Shown: positions 12,701-20,694, counted from the stretch's first letter. The stretch is DNA of 64,000 bases from Notospermus geniculatus (GCA_002633025.1 NMRB01000052.1:427182-491181); one strand, 5' to 3'. Program-made: numbers and translations. The notes: generated by a model not told the origin, from the letters alone.

Positions 12701-15700
12701 AGCAATAGTGATAGTAACTGTTAGTCGTGATTTGGTATCAGCTTTTTGACATGTCCAGTAATAGATCCGCATCTGATTGGGATTTTCTTTTTTCAGGACT
12801 TGGGTTTACCCCGAAGAAGTTGAATTTCCAATTTATTTTAACATGGGACGGCTCGAAGGCCACCGGGAAGGATGCGTACTTCAAGGTTCTCTACATGATA
12901 CTAATTCTGACCCGTACTCATTACGTAGGAGACGGAGGCCTCAACCTTTTCGTTGTCCATTACAACAGCGGGAAAGTCAACACACTCATTTTTAGGAAAC
13001 CCACAGACGTCGCATCGCAGTTGACGATAATGACTACGGACTTGTATCTGAAGGCGACTTTGTCCCCGTCAAATACCTACCTGATCTTCACGAAAATAGA
13101 AGGATTGATAAAATCGGATATTGACATAAAGATCCCTAGAACACTCTGGCTTGTAGGTGGTTTCCCAGTGACGACAAAGAAGACCGAGATAATATCAATC
13201 ATCCAATTTATTACGAAGACGTCGAAAATTTACATTTACTACTATGCCATCGGAACATTAACGGATATTACCTTCTGGAAGGACAGCGTTGGTGACATGT
13301 ATGTCAAACCCGACTTGAAATTTACATTGACGACGATAGTGAGCGAGATTACTTCGGTCGTCAGTGTAATAAAAAATCCAGCAGGTAGGTGGTGTTACGA
13401 TACAGTTTAAGTAAGCATGCACATCCGCTAGCTACCTCTACATGTAACTCAGAACTATTTCTTGGTTGAAACAGAAAGTGGTAGACTGAAATCTACGATG
13501 CACATGCACATCTTAGCTGAAATATGCATGAAATGCAAAAACAGGTTCGAATATCGACAACTTTCGCCCTACTTGATAATGGCGATTGGTGTTCAACGAG
13601 AGTCATTAATGAATCATGATGAAACCTTACTGACAGAGTCATTTGATAAACTTTTGTATGGTTATCAATGTGTCTTTGCATTTTTTCGATTTTAGGTCCA
13701 ATGATTCCTCCCGGTCTGGGTAAGCAGTCACTACGAATCCTTTCACAGAAAAAATTATATATCACGCCTTCAACGTCCCTCACCTAAAAGGTTGAAGACA
13801 CAATCGGTTACACGATCCTTCAGTGTATCACATATTACCACAAATAGATAAGAGATAATCCTCTCTTATCTAGTTTTGATATTACACAATTTAATGACAT
13901 TTGAATAAAATTAACTGTCGGTTTTATAAACGCGTCTTTTATTTCTGCGTAATTTTTGCTGATAAGCACTTTAGTATAAAATATGAAACCTAACCTATTT
14001 TTGTGAATGCAGGCATAACTTTGAAAACGCCTGACAGTGAAAAGGTGACTAAGACGAAGCAAAAAGAATCGAAATCAAAAGAAAAAGAACAGAAAAAGAA
14101 AAAGAAATTGCCACCAAAGAAAGGAAAACAAGGCATGAAAAGTAAGGATATCATTCAACAGTATCGCTAAATGTCTAAATGTGAAACGGAAAATTGGTCG
14201 AAGAGAAGAAGTTTTCCTAAAAGCACCATGTGTCTGAGCTTCTTTTTTTGTGTTTGAGAGTTTTAGTGGTGTAAGTGTGGTTACTGTACACGTAGAATCT
14301 CAGTACATGTACATCATCTCTCGCATTTCAATGTTATCCTGAGATTTCATTCTCTCTATTTTTTTCTTCTAGTATGCCCGGAAGGCACCTACGAAACAAA
14401 AGAAGGCGAGTGTTGCAAGACTGGAACTATTTTCACCAACGGATACTGCTGTATCGAGGGGTACGTTGGATCCGGGAACCTGTGCTGCCCGAGTGGAACA
14501 ACCGCTAAGAACGGGAAGTGCTGCCCGAAAGCAAATGGCGGAAAGTGTTCGGCCGGGGAGGTGGCATATACACCAAAGAAACGTAAGTTGAATTTAAGAG
14601 CGTCACTGTTAATACATGTAGCTCTGTTCAGGCCTATACCTTTTTCAGTTCTCCATGAAATTTGATGAGCAATGCCCATGATGAGTGTATCAGAGGTTCT
14701 TAGCACTCACTCCCTTTCCTGTAGAAATTTTTCTGTGCGGTGACATAGGGAGCAGCATCAAGTAGGCCTACCACCGTTTGCCTCAGGATGAGCAATACCA
14801 AGAATTGTCAATATTTTTGCTTCATGAATTAAAACCATCGATAGAAGATGTCTATTTATCAGGAAAATGATTCCCCACAGTTTGCTTTCGGTGTGTTTTA
14901 AATTTAAAAATGGTGACACCTGTGGATAACCCAACTATTGCTGATAACTGCACACAGCAGAGAGTAGAACTTAGAGGGGAGGGGGCGGTGAAATTCTATT
15001 ACTATACATGTTATTGTTGGTGACAGTGCGCCCTGTAGTTCATTGAGGCAATGTGAAAAAAACAGATGAGTCCTAAGTCTTTTTTCTCAAGAATATGTGT
15101 TACCAAAAATTTAATGAATTACCCCCTCCCCTAAAACGAGGCTGCAGGTCATTCACTTCAACTATCATTTTTTACAGGTTGCCGATGTTGTCCTTAAAAA
15201 TAGGGGGTACCAGCCACGTGATCCGATTTTCCCTGCATAATTTTCTGTAATTCATCTGAGTTTAATAAATCCAATGAATTACAGGGAGTAGGATGAATTC
15301 TGTTTTTTTTTTGTTGATAATGTATCAAATATCCAAAGTAGGCACACTGTCACCAACAAACAAAATTTTGCCTGCACCTTTCGATTTCTCTCATGTGTGA
15401 TTCTGTTTTACTCGCCCTTTTATTCGTTTGTTTCAAAAATACCATTCAAAAATTGCTTTCCCAGCAACGAAAAGGGGAACAACGAAACGGAAAACTTCAA
15501 CGGAAGGAAAGTCCGGAGAAATACCACGTCTTTCATCATCAGGTGAAAAAGAACCCTCAAAACCGCTGCCCTTACCGCAAGAGAAATTGATGGTTAAACC
15601 CATTCCCCCAGAAGAGAAAAGAGGGCCGAAGTTAGTACCCGAAATAGCAGAGCCACCACCGGTTAAACCAATTCCCCCAGTACAAGATCTAAAGCCTTTG

Positions 15701-18267
15701 CCACCTCTTGTGGATAAGGAAGTTATGAAAACCGTTTCTCCGCAGATTCCTTTGAAGCGTGGCGCCCCAGTTTTGGAGAAAGTAACGCTCAAAACTATAG
15801 CCCCTGTAAGGAAAATTACTCTGGAGCCGCGCTTACTGGACTTGAATCACGCAACACCTAAGCCTATTGAGAAAGAGACACCAAGTACCGGTACCTCGGA
15901 TGGTAAAACGTCAAAACTGCACGGTCCAAAGGCTCCGGTTGACTCAGAAACGAAAACAACAAAAGTGCACGAGCCAAAGGCTCCGGTTGGCTCAGAAACG
16001 AAAACAACAAAAGTGCACGAGCCAAAGGCTCCAGTTGGCTCAGAAACGAAAACAACAAAAGTACACGGGCCAAAGGCTCCGGTTGGCTCAGAAACGAAAA
16101 CAACAAAAGTGCACGGGCCAAAGGCTCCAGTTGACTCTGAAAGCAAAACAACAAAACTGCAGGGTCCAAAGGCTCCGGTTGATTCTGAAACCAAAACAAC
16201 AAAACTGCAGGGTCCGAAGGCTCCGGTTGACTCAAAAACGAAAGCAACAAAACTGCAGGATCAAAAGATTGTCTCGGAAAAGAAAACACCACAAAGTTTG
16301 ACAGATAAGGGGACAAAAGAGAAGCCATCTATCCGTGGGGAAGACAAGCCTAGTCAGAAGAAGACGACCGAAGAGCGTGGAGACGCTGGAGATAAAACAA
16401 CACCGACCAAGCCAACGTCAAGGAAAGAAATACCAACCAAGAAGCTTCCGTTAGCTACTCAATTGGTGACTGCGAAATCGGAATCTAAGGCACATCCAAC
16501 CGGAGCTAAAGAAAAGAAAGGCAAGTCTTACGAAGAGAATCAGTAGCCATGCATGTTAATATCAAACACAAAAAGGCCAGTTAGGTGTAATACTTTATTG
16601 GTGCTCCGTAAGAACTTGCGAATTTTTCTGTGGCTTACATCCAGCAGCATGTACATGATGTACACCTGACATCCCTTCAAATTGATCTCCAAGCCGGGAA
16701 AATGCTGATGTCATCAGTTTATCATCTTTCAGGCTGTACCTCTAGTTGTAATGTCCGTAAGTATCGTTCTCCTATTATTGACGGCAATTTCTATACAATA
16801 CCGACCGTACTAAGCTCGGCCCACATGACAATCGGCCGCCTACTCTGATTTCCCGCCCAGGACGGTATTGGGGCGCGGGTACAGTATTTTACACTGGATG
16901 GCATTAGGAATTCCACGACTGGGCTGGAGACATCATGACATTGGCCTATATTTGTTTTGTTTCACTTCTTTTATATTACAGAGGGACCGAAACGTCATTT
17001 ACGTCTTGATCTGATCATCATCTTCGACACGTCTGCCTCAACCGGCCAGAAAGGTTTCGAAACGTCACGCCGGTTCATCCTCACGCTACTGCGTCTCTTC
17101 TTCCTGGGGCCTCAAGGTCTTATGATGAAGGTCATATACCATACAGACCACGTGCATGTTCTCACTTTTGACCAAGAGAGGAAGCTATATACGTATTTGA
17201 CTGAGGTTATGTCGGTCCCTTTCCTTGGGAAGCAGGTAGACATGATCAAGATCTTCCAGACGGCCAAGAAAGAATTTAGTACCCTCGTTCGTAGGGATCA
17301 CGTAAATCAGTAAGTCATAAGTTATGATTGATTGATTGAATTTATTTGACCAAAATAAAGAATACATAAACCACAGGCCCCTCGAGGATCGGTCAGTGAG
17401 AAAATTGTGTAGTTTTCGAGCCCGACCGCAACTAGGCCCAGTACGTGCTCTACGAGCTACGAAGAGCACGTACTGGGCCTAGTTGCGGTCGGGCTCGAAA
17501 ACTACACAATTTTCTCACTGACCGATCCTCGAGGGGCCTGTGCATAAACAGAGGTGCAGAGTAACAAAATAAATGGTCGTGGAGACCCACACTAAGGCCA
17601 ATAGAGACCGCTAGCGTGCGGGCCACCCCAAATTATACAATACTTATATACATGTACATGAGATATTTACAAGGTGGCTGAACAGGCTGGAGGTGGAAGA
17701 GTAATATGGAGAAGAAGGAGAGGGGGTAGATGTAAGAATTAGATCAGTAGATCATCTTTATCTTTATGCTACCACAAGGAAAGATTGAGAATTATCTCTT
17801 CAGTCCTTTTTCATCACTCTTTTTTTGCTGATAACGTCGTGTTTGGGTGAGTTTCAGCTCATCCTACATGTAGGATTATAACTTTATTTGGATACCTGTG
17901 GAATCAAGCTGTTTGTTAAGTACGCATCTTTCCCCTTTCACCTAAAGAAAAATATGACCAATATCGAATAAAACAAGTCACTCCCAAAGCAAAAGATAAG
18001 CCTTTTATATTGTCAGCTACCTCTTTATGTGTGGTGGTTTCGACGTGAAGAAATCGCAATATGGTGCATTAACAAAGATCATAAAGAAGGACCTCATCAA
18101 CAAGTTACAACTAGAGATATTCTACTTTGCTGTTGGAGTGACGTCGAAGACTGATGCAAGCTTCTGGAAAACTGTGATCAGCAAGGAACACGTGATTTGG
18201 TCTACAGTGATAAATGAGTGGTCTTGGATTATTAATTGGTTTTTGATGCATTCAAACCGAATCGAAG
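223..18267 (+). CDS. Large multi-exon vWA / Gly-Lys-rich matrix-like protein (5' incomplete)
   Basis: Spliced gene model read by eye from exon borders; at least 41 exons and about 1,909 codons stay in one frame. Order: 26 small phase 1-1 exons (223-8490), vWA-1 (8746-9070 + 9578-9822), vWA-2 (10126-10710), linker 10924-10947, Lys-rich 11408-11776, vWA-3 (11970-12297 + 12412-12650), vWA-4 (12797-13384), linker 13696-13719, Lys-rich 14013-14141, Cys-rich 14373-14582, repeat exon 15465-16520, linker 16733-16756, vWA-5 (16982-17309 + 18017-18267). Every border is phase 1 except the phase 2 intron inside each split vWA. No signal peptide or start codon is visible, so the gene should begin upstream. 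vWA domains are protein- or ligand-binding modules common in extracellular matrix, byssal and shell-matrix proteins; a secreted structural or adhesive role is inference. It could be two or three adjacent genes, because phase 1 borders would chain across gene limits too. I recognise no named family for the whole architecture. Confidence 0.7.
961..3556 (+). CDS. Repeat block 1 of the micro-exon array (8 exons)
   Basis: Exons 961-1047 (87 nt), 1666-1695 (30), 1953-1976 (24), 2146-2181 (36), 2451-2483 (33), 2788-2820 (33), 3128-3157 (30) and 3527-3556 (30). The 87-nt exon encodes a two-cysteine motif CPKGTEDKGDYCVG preceded by ADMLPKFEFSSLTGGG. The next exons read VKSFETFMSWG, GKQKGLDIG, GKDGGDITVSDTG, GGKLKGKGKRRG, GGKRRRKGRRKG, GKRRGKGRGKC and GKWGGKGKWKG. 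All lengths are multiples of three and all borders are phase 1, so any exon could be skipped or duplicated without frame loss. The same ordered set recurs at 3753 and 5953, which is the main evidence that these short exons are real. Introns of roughly 110-620 nt hold ACATGTA-rich filler and no gene. Confidence 0.72.
3753..5695 (+). CDS. Repeat block 2 of the micro-exon array (7 exons)
   Basis: Exons 3753-3839, 4168-4197, 4516-4539, 4979-5014, 5112-5144, 5439-5462 and 5666-5695. Products in order: ADM...CPKGTEDKGDYCIG, VKNFQTFISWG, GKRHDLDIG, DMDGSDLTITDKG, GGKSRGKGKRKG, GRRKGRGKC and GKWGGKGKWKG. Compared with block 1, one GGK exon is missing and the exon before GKWGG is 24 rather than 30 nt. 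Flanking intron sequence is also similar (for example 'catggggtaagttcatca' after the VKNF exon), which points to duplication of the genomic block and not only of the exons. Confidence 0.72.
5953..8490 (+). CDS. Repeat block 3 of the micro-exon array (8 exons)
   Basis: Exons 5953-6039, 6329-6358, 7113-7136, 7456-7491, 7893-7925, 8094-8126, 8271-8303 and 8458-8490. Products: ADM...CPEGTEDKGDYCIG, VKNFQTFISWG, GKLHDLNIG, DMDGSDLTITDKG, then four GGK-type exons (GEKSSGKGKGTG, two of GGKSRGKGKRKG, GGKSKGKGKPKG). The last exons with their introns are a further local tandem amplification with a period near 180 nt. The GKWGG exon that closes blocks 1 and 2 is absent; vWA-1 follows directly. The intron between 6358 and 7113 is enlarged by two inverted-repeat elements. 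Confidence 0.72.
6370..6672. mobile_element. MITE with TA duplication and long terminal inverted repeats
   Basis: Ends CTCTCTAAAT ... ATTTAGAGAG, flanked by TA. Inverted arms of roughly 125 nt share 'actcatttggagtgaggcagggaccactccatgaagtcactc' in short pieces on both sides. 303 bp, no ORF. It sits only about 11 nt after the exon ending at 6358. Confidence 0.85.
6758..7045. mobile_element. Inverted-repeat element upstream of exon 7113
   Basis: GTTCGGAAAGCTTCCTCGGG near 6759 is mirrored by CCTCGGGGAAGCTTTCCGAAC near 7024. The interior contains further 'cccgaggaagc' inverted pieces. It is a non-autonomous DNA-transposon-like hairpin; the family is unknown. Confidence 0.65.
8746..9070 (+). CDS. 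vWA-1, N-terminal half exon
   Basis: Acceptor TTTCCAG before 8746 and donor GTGAGT at 9071; 325 nt, phase 1 in and phase 2 out. It encodes a beta strand followed by the MIDAS-type loop: DLILVLDGSSSTGRKAF, which keeps D-x-S-x-S. The rest alternates amphipathic helices and strands (GIDFIVSLLLSHKLGQ, MRIKLVYSS, VKIFEEINKFY), as expected for a Rossmann-like vWA fold. The domain is completed by the exon at 9578. Confidence 0.85.
9177..9376. repeat. Three-copy tandem repeat in the vWA-1 intron
   Basis: Units of about 50-62 nt containing 'tcttcgcgaaaacattgtag' followed by 'acaacaagtccaaagtaa' occur three times. They lie within the intron 9071-9577. Short open frames here are shadows of the repeat. 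Confidence 0.85.
9578..9822 (+). CDS. vWA-1, C-terminal half exon
   Basis: Acceptor TTTCTAG before 9578 and donor GTGAGT at 9823; phase 2 in and phase 1 out. It reads RTVILLGGFDIGSSWEIK, then YRIHYFAIGVKTGMDFW and NEKYILN. The strand and loop at ILLGGFD occupy the place of the classical vWA 'TDG' motif, but the Asp is displaced, so metal binding cannot be assumed. The second strand HYFAIGV and the helix that follows match the end of a vWA fold. Confidence 0.85.
10126..10710 (+). CDS. vWA-2, single-exon vWA with altered MIDAS
   Basis: A 585-nt exon between TTGCAG and GTAAGC, phase 1-1, carrying a complete vWA-like domain: FQLILTWDGSRATGKDAYYK, GLNLYVVHYNGGVNILTF, TLWLIGGFPVKEKATEIMS, IHLFYYAIGKTTDMSLWK. 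The MIDAS-like loop reads D-G-S-R-A, so the second Ser of DxSxS is Ala and metal binding is probably weak or lost. Unlike vWA-1 it has no internal intron. Its closest relative in the window is vWA-4. Confidence 0.85.
10924..10947 (+). CDS. 8-codon linker micro-exon after vWA-2
   Basis: TTCTAG acceptor, 24 nt, donor GTAAGT; encodes GPKVPSSI in phase 1-1. A matching 24-nt exon (GPMIPPGL, 13696-13719) follows vWA-4, so this is part of the duplicated vWA unit. Support comes from that repetition and from clean splice sites. Confidence 0.6.
11408..11776 (+). CDS. Lys-rich linker exon
   Basis: A 369-nt exon (TTTGCAG acceptor, GTATGG donor, phase 1-1). After KISLGGFGGKGGMGK it is almost entirely Lys, Glu, Gly, Pro and Arg, with imperfect repeats such as EDKSKDEKEKPKGGKP and EDKSKDEMEKKKGGKK. 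It should be highly cationic and disordered. A second possible acceptor lies at 11381 and would add nine codons. The context, between vWA-2 and vWA-3, suggests a charged spacer. Confidence 0.7.
11970..12297 (+). CDS. vWA-3, N-terminal half exon
   Basis: 328 nt, TTTCAG acceptor and GTAAGG donor, phase 1 in and 2 out. It contains DLILVVDGSSSSSKKAF with intact D-x-S-x-S, and RIKLVYIKNSRVYTFTFDK. It aligns along its length with the exon at 8746 and shares its phases, so the vWA unit was duplicated. Confidence 0.85.
12412..12650 (+). CDS. vWA-3, C-terminal half exon
   Basis: 239 nt, phase 2 in and 1 out, ending at GTAAGT. It reads RVMILFGGFEVGTSWEIR, FRIYYFATGVKKDLGFW, and WFKTSSSSFKIF at the end. 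It has the same organisation as the exon at 9578. The intron before it is only 114 nt. Confidence 0.85.
12797..13384 (+). CDS. vWA-4, single-exon vWA with altered MIDAS
   Basis: 588-nt exon, phase 1-1, between TTTCAG and GTAGGT. It carries FILTWDGSKATGKDAYFK, GLNLFVVHYNSG, TLWLVGGFPVTTKKTEIIS and IYIYYYAIGTLTDITFWK. D-G-S-K-A replaces D-x-S-x-S exactly as in vWA-2, so the change was present before the unit duplicated and has been kept. Confidence 0.85.
13696..13719 (+). CDS. 8-codon linker micro-exon after vWA-4
   Basis: TTTTAG acceptor, 24 nt, GTAAGC donor; encodes GPMIPPGL, phase 1-1. It is the counterpart of 10924-10947. Confidence 0.6.
14013..14141 (+). CDS. Short Lys-rich linker exon
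   Basis: 129 nt with TGCAG acceptor and GTAAGG donor, phase 1-1. It encodes GITLKTPDSEKVTKTKQ followed by a run of about 25 mostly Lys/Glu/Gln residues. It occupies the same place in the second vWA unit as the exon 11408-11776 does in the first, but is a third of its length. Confidence 0.65.
14373..14582 (+). CDS. Cys-rich module exon
   Basis: 210-nt exon, TTCTAG acceptor and GTAAGT donor, phase 1-1. It encodes a 70-residue segment with about ten Cys including four CC pairs: CPEGTYETKEGECCKTG, GYCCIEGYVGSGNLCCPSG, AKNGKCCPKANGGKC. The opening C-P-x-G-T-x-x-K-x-G-x-x-C resembles the two-Cys motif in the 87-nt exons at 961, 3753 and 5953. A small disulphide-bonded extracellular module is likely; I cannot assign it to a named domain. 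Confidence 0.75.
15465..16520 (+). CDS. Pro/Lys/Thr-rich repeat exon with GC-AG donor
   Basis: Large exon (1,056 nt, 352 codons) from a CCCAG acceptor. The first third is Pro-rich (KPIPPEEKRGPKLV, PPPVKPIPPVQDLKPLPP). The centre, 15920-16255, holds seven 16-residue repeats of the form HGPKAPVDSETKTTKV. The end is Lys/Thr/Glu-rich. The open frame continues to a stop at 16546, but a strong GC-type donor AAAG|GCAAGT at 16521 is in phase 1 and joins in frame to 16733. Both outcomes are possible: splicing into vWA-5, or intron retention giving an end after KGKSYEENQ. Confidence 0.75.
15920..16255 (+). repeat. 48-bp coding tandem repeat, seven copies
   Basis: Seven in-frame 48-nt units encoding [HQ][GE]PKAPV[DG]S[EK][TS]KTTK[VL]. 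The last two units shift from H to Q at position 1 and from V to L at position 16, so there are two sub-types. The repeat is inside the exon 15465-16520. Confidence 0.92.
16733..16756 (+). CDS. Short Cys-containing linker micro-exon
   Basis: 24 nt between CTTTCAG and GTAAGT, phase 1-1, encoding GCTSSCNV. It bridges the repeat exon (through its GC donor) and vWA-5 in frame. Confidence 0.55.
16982..17309 (+). CDS. vWA-5, N-terminal half exon
   Basis: 328 nt, TTACAG acceptor and GTAAGT donor, phase 1 in and 2 out. DLIIIFDTSASTGQKGF keeps D-x-S-x-S; then MMKVIYHTDHVHVLTFDQ and MIKIFQTAKKEFSTL. Same length and phases as the exon at 11970. It is followed by an unusually long intron (17310-18016) that houses a perfect hairpin element. 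Confidence 0.85.
17310..18016. other. Enlarged vWA-5 intron
   Basis: A 707-nt intron against 114 nt in vWA-3. It carries 'tgattgattgaatttatttgaccaaaataaag', which looks like the tail of an interspersed repeat, with the hairpin element inserted in it. Nothing coding is seen. Confidence 0.5.
17372..17542. mobile_element. Perfect hairpin element with 7-bp target duplication
   Basis: CACAGGCCCCTCGAGG at the left and CCTCGAGGGGCCTGTG at the right; about 80 nt per arm are perfectly complementary around a centre of about ten bases. CATAAAC occurs directly on both sides (17365-17371, 17543-17549). The end sequence and duplication size suggest a hAT-type MITE, although hAT usually makes 8 bp. The lack of arm divergence implies a recent insertion. 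It lies inside an older repeat-like stretch (about 17325-17700). Confidence 0.85.
18017..18267 (+). CDS. vWA-5, C-terminal half exon
   Basis: 251 nt, TGTCAG acceptor and GTAAGT donor, phase 2 in and 1 out. It encodes HYLFMCGGFDVKKSQYGAL, LEIFYFAVGVTSKTDASFW and WSWIINWFLMHSNRIEG, matching the other vWA second halves (GGFD, FAVGV, FW, WF). No single-exon vWA partner follows it, unlike vWA-1/2 and vWA-3/4. Confidence 0.82.
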
Positions 18268-18554
18268 GTAAGTTATGATGTTTTTGCTCAAGTTTGGACA
18301 TTGTTTCTAAGATTATTCGGCTGTTCGGGTGTTCGCCAGTGTGTCCGTATACCATATAACTCTATGTAAACTCGGCCTAACACATGCGGGCCTCAAAAAT
18401 ATGGGCCTGAAGATGGAATTGGTGAGGACTGCCTGTATGTAAGAAGCCATTGTAAAGAGTCTGCACAGCTTACTGGGCCCGGGCTTACATGTAGGTCAAC
18501 TCAATAGATTTACACTAAGATACACACGCACTCTGGGCTATACGTTTGCCACAG

Positions 18555-18645
18555 GAGGTCCGAAACGAGACACAGGAAGAGGTCCAAAACTTTCATAATG
18601 AAAATTCATTAATCACTCTCGCTGTTTCAGGAGGACCAGGTGGTG
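18555..18645 (+). CDS. Candidate Gly-rich micro-exons 3' of vWA-5
   Basis: Two weak candidates: 18555-18581 (CCACAG acceptor, GGPKRDTGRG, poor donor GTCCAA) and 18631-18645 (TTTCAG acceptor, GGPGGG, donor GTAAGA). Phase 1-1 and Gly junctions fit the gene's style. The first must be spliced, because its frame meets a stop 12 nt later. If 18631 is read through, it stays open to a stop at 18821, so it could also be a terminal exon. Confidence 0.3.
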
Positions 18646-19310
18646 GTAAGAGGAAAAACATTGCCACGAAGCGTGTGTCAAACGACACTGCTGCCTCGTG
18701 GTTTTTAATTTTCTGTCTCGCGATGCGCCGCAAATACTGTGCCAACGCGATATACCGCGATCCAAACGCGCGCGTTTTTTTTTCGCTCGTTCTTTGCGTA
18801 GGATTTCCGAAGGCTTGGTGAAGACGATGCCTCGACCTACTAAAGAGGAAAGGTGAGTTATTACAATTACCTGCCCTTAGCCCTCAAGAACTGCATTTGT
18901 TCCTTGACATCACCCCTTAAATGCACCCTAATCTCCCAACTAAATCATAACATGTAGGGCCTACTGGGCTAAATATTCCTATCCGCTATCTACCCTTGTA
19001 TCACTTTCATCAGGCATGCTTTTCTTTCCAGATCTGATTCTTTCTTTTTGACATCACACGCCATATTTGAAGGTAAACATTCGATTTATCAAACTTTCTT
19101 CACGCCTTTCGTGCCTTGCCATAGCAGCGGCAAGCATCCTTTTCAGTTCATCTCTTGCTGACGAGATGTCAACACCATCGCAGGCTTCTTGAGATTGGTA
19201 AATTTCTTCATTGAAAATTATTCAACCAGTGATGTAAAGATATGTAGTATATCAATAAAGAAGCATGTGTTTGCACCTAATTCACTGGGCTAACTAATTT
19301 GTTGTTACAG

Positions 19311-19903
19311 GCCAATATACCTATTATATACTCAGTAAGTCAAATCTCTCAGGCTGAAAACCAATTTATGTTTTTGAAGAGGACCCCAAGAGATGTTTTC
19401 TTTATTCCATCAATAGTTCTTTCATTTTCCAAACATCACCTTTAAGTCAATTAGACCCTCTTCCATCTTAGGGCATATCCGGCTCATAACTTGCTTTCTT
19501 TTTTAACACAAGGCATCACTCACAAAGCCTTCGCAATATATGTTGCACATTATACTTTCAGCGTAATCCTGGGGCTTGGGGCATCATGGAGTCAACGGGA
19601 CGGAGTGGAATGGAAAGACGTCACCAACTCTTGCTGAAAGGTGAGGATCTGTGGACCAAGCGTGGGCACTGAAAGAGAATGCCAAAGCGATGTTTTTACC
19701 ATCACGCAACACCTTTTCTGTACTCATGACTTGCGCTTACATGATTCGGTCGTGGTGCCAGATCTTCCGACGATTACACGTTTTTAGACCCCAAAAGTTC
19801 AGTACATAGGTTCAGTTTTGTTAAGTCGCTTAACTTGTCATAAAGGTGTGACGATAACTTGTATTATCTATTTTCGTAGATCAATTCATGCCAACTCATT
19901 TCG
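19311..19903 (+). CDS. Candidate 24-nt micro-exons (19311-19334, 19880-19903)
   Basis: Two 24-nt stretches with good acceptors (TTACAG, TCGTAG) and donors (GTAAGT, GTAAGA), both phase 1-1: GQYTYYIL and a segment QFMPTHF. The size equals that of the 24-nt linkers seen elsewhere in the gene. There is no protein repeat to confirm them, and I cannot chain them to 18645 with certainty. Confidence 0.3.
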
Positions 19904-20156
19904 GTAAGAAACGATTTATTGACGTACTGCAATATGGCACGTGAAAAACTGGAATTTTACAACATGAAGACTAAAGAAATAAAGCGAATCATGTTGGAAG
20001 TGATGAAAAAGCTCTCTTTCGACCGTTAGATCATTCTTGTATTGTTTTTGCGATGAGCAATAAGACCAACGGTCCAATAACCACATAGGACAACATCCGT
20101 CATGAGTCTTAAGCAGACAAAAAGGATAAAATGAATACATTTCTTTTCTTTTTCAG

Positions 20157-20242
20157 GAATTTTGGGTCCATAAAATCACAGTTGAGTAATGGCTTGCTAT
20201 GGTTTTTGCGAACGTCCACCAAAGACAAATTCAACATGTTCA
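20157..20242 (+). pseudogene. Truncated vWA second-half exon
   Basis: 86 nt with TTTTCAG acceptor and GTAAGT donor, phase 2 in and phase 1 out, which is the phase signature of the vWA second-half exons. The end LLWFLRTSTKDKFNMF resembles IIQWFKTSSSSFKIF of vWA-3. The GGFD and AIGV parts are missing and no first-half exon precedes it in frame, so it looks like the remnant of a sixth vWA unit. Confidence 0.4.
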
Positions 20243-20626
20243 GTAAGTTTTAAAATGATCAATTGGAATAGATTTTTGAAAACGTCATATCCAATATTCA
20301 GTCAAAGAAAGGAATAATGATCTCCCGCGTTATGGATAGGTGGTGTCAACCGGTTAGTAATTTAGATTAAAGTTTTATGAGCGCCACCAGAAGAACGACT
20401 AGAATCGAATAATTTAGAATGGTATTAAAGAAGTAATGTTTGGTACGATGTCGTTGGTCCGGAAAGCTACGGCTGGTCGAAAGAAAATGTCGTAATCAAT
20501 TTCCCCGACAGAAAATAATAAAAATCCATTACGTTATATCGCTAAAAAAAGTACCAGCTGCATATTCTCCATTAATTGCACAAAATTGTAGATGGTTACA
20601 CTCAACCTTATCAATTTCCCTTTCAG

Positions 20627-20694
20627 TCCTTCTTGGAGATAAGATGACAATGGAAACAATTCGTAACACGATACACATGCAGAGGCGACATTAA
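20627..20694 (+). CDS. Possible terminal exon
   Basis: CCTTTCAG acceptor followed, in phase 1, by ILLGDKMTMETIRNTIHMQ, RRH and a TAA stop. It joins in phase to the donor at 20243. I see no clear AATAAA signal just downstream. It may end the gene, or a decayed copy of it. Confidence 0.3.

Noticed and set aside
15847-16328. Minus-strand open frames opposite the coding repeat
   Set aside because: Shadows of the 48-bp repeat; the plus-strand frame has splice sites and context.
19561-19641. Exon after TTTCAG with donor GTGAGG
   Set aside because: In the phase required by the neighbours it begins with a stop; the open frame has a phase no adjacent exon offers.
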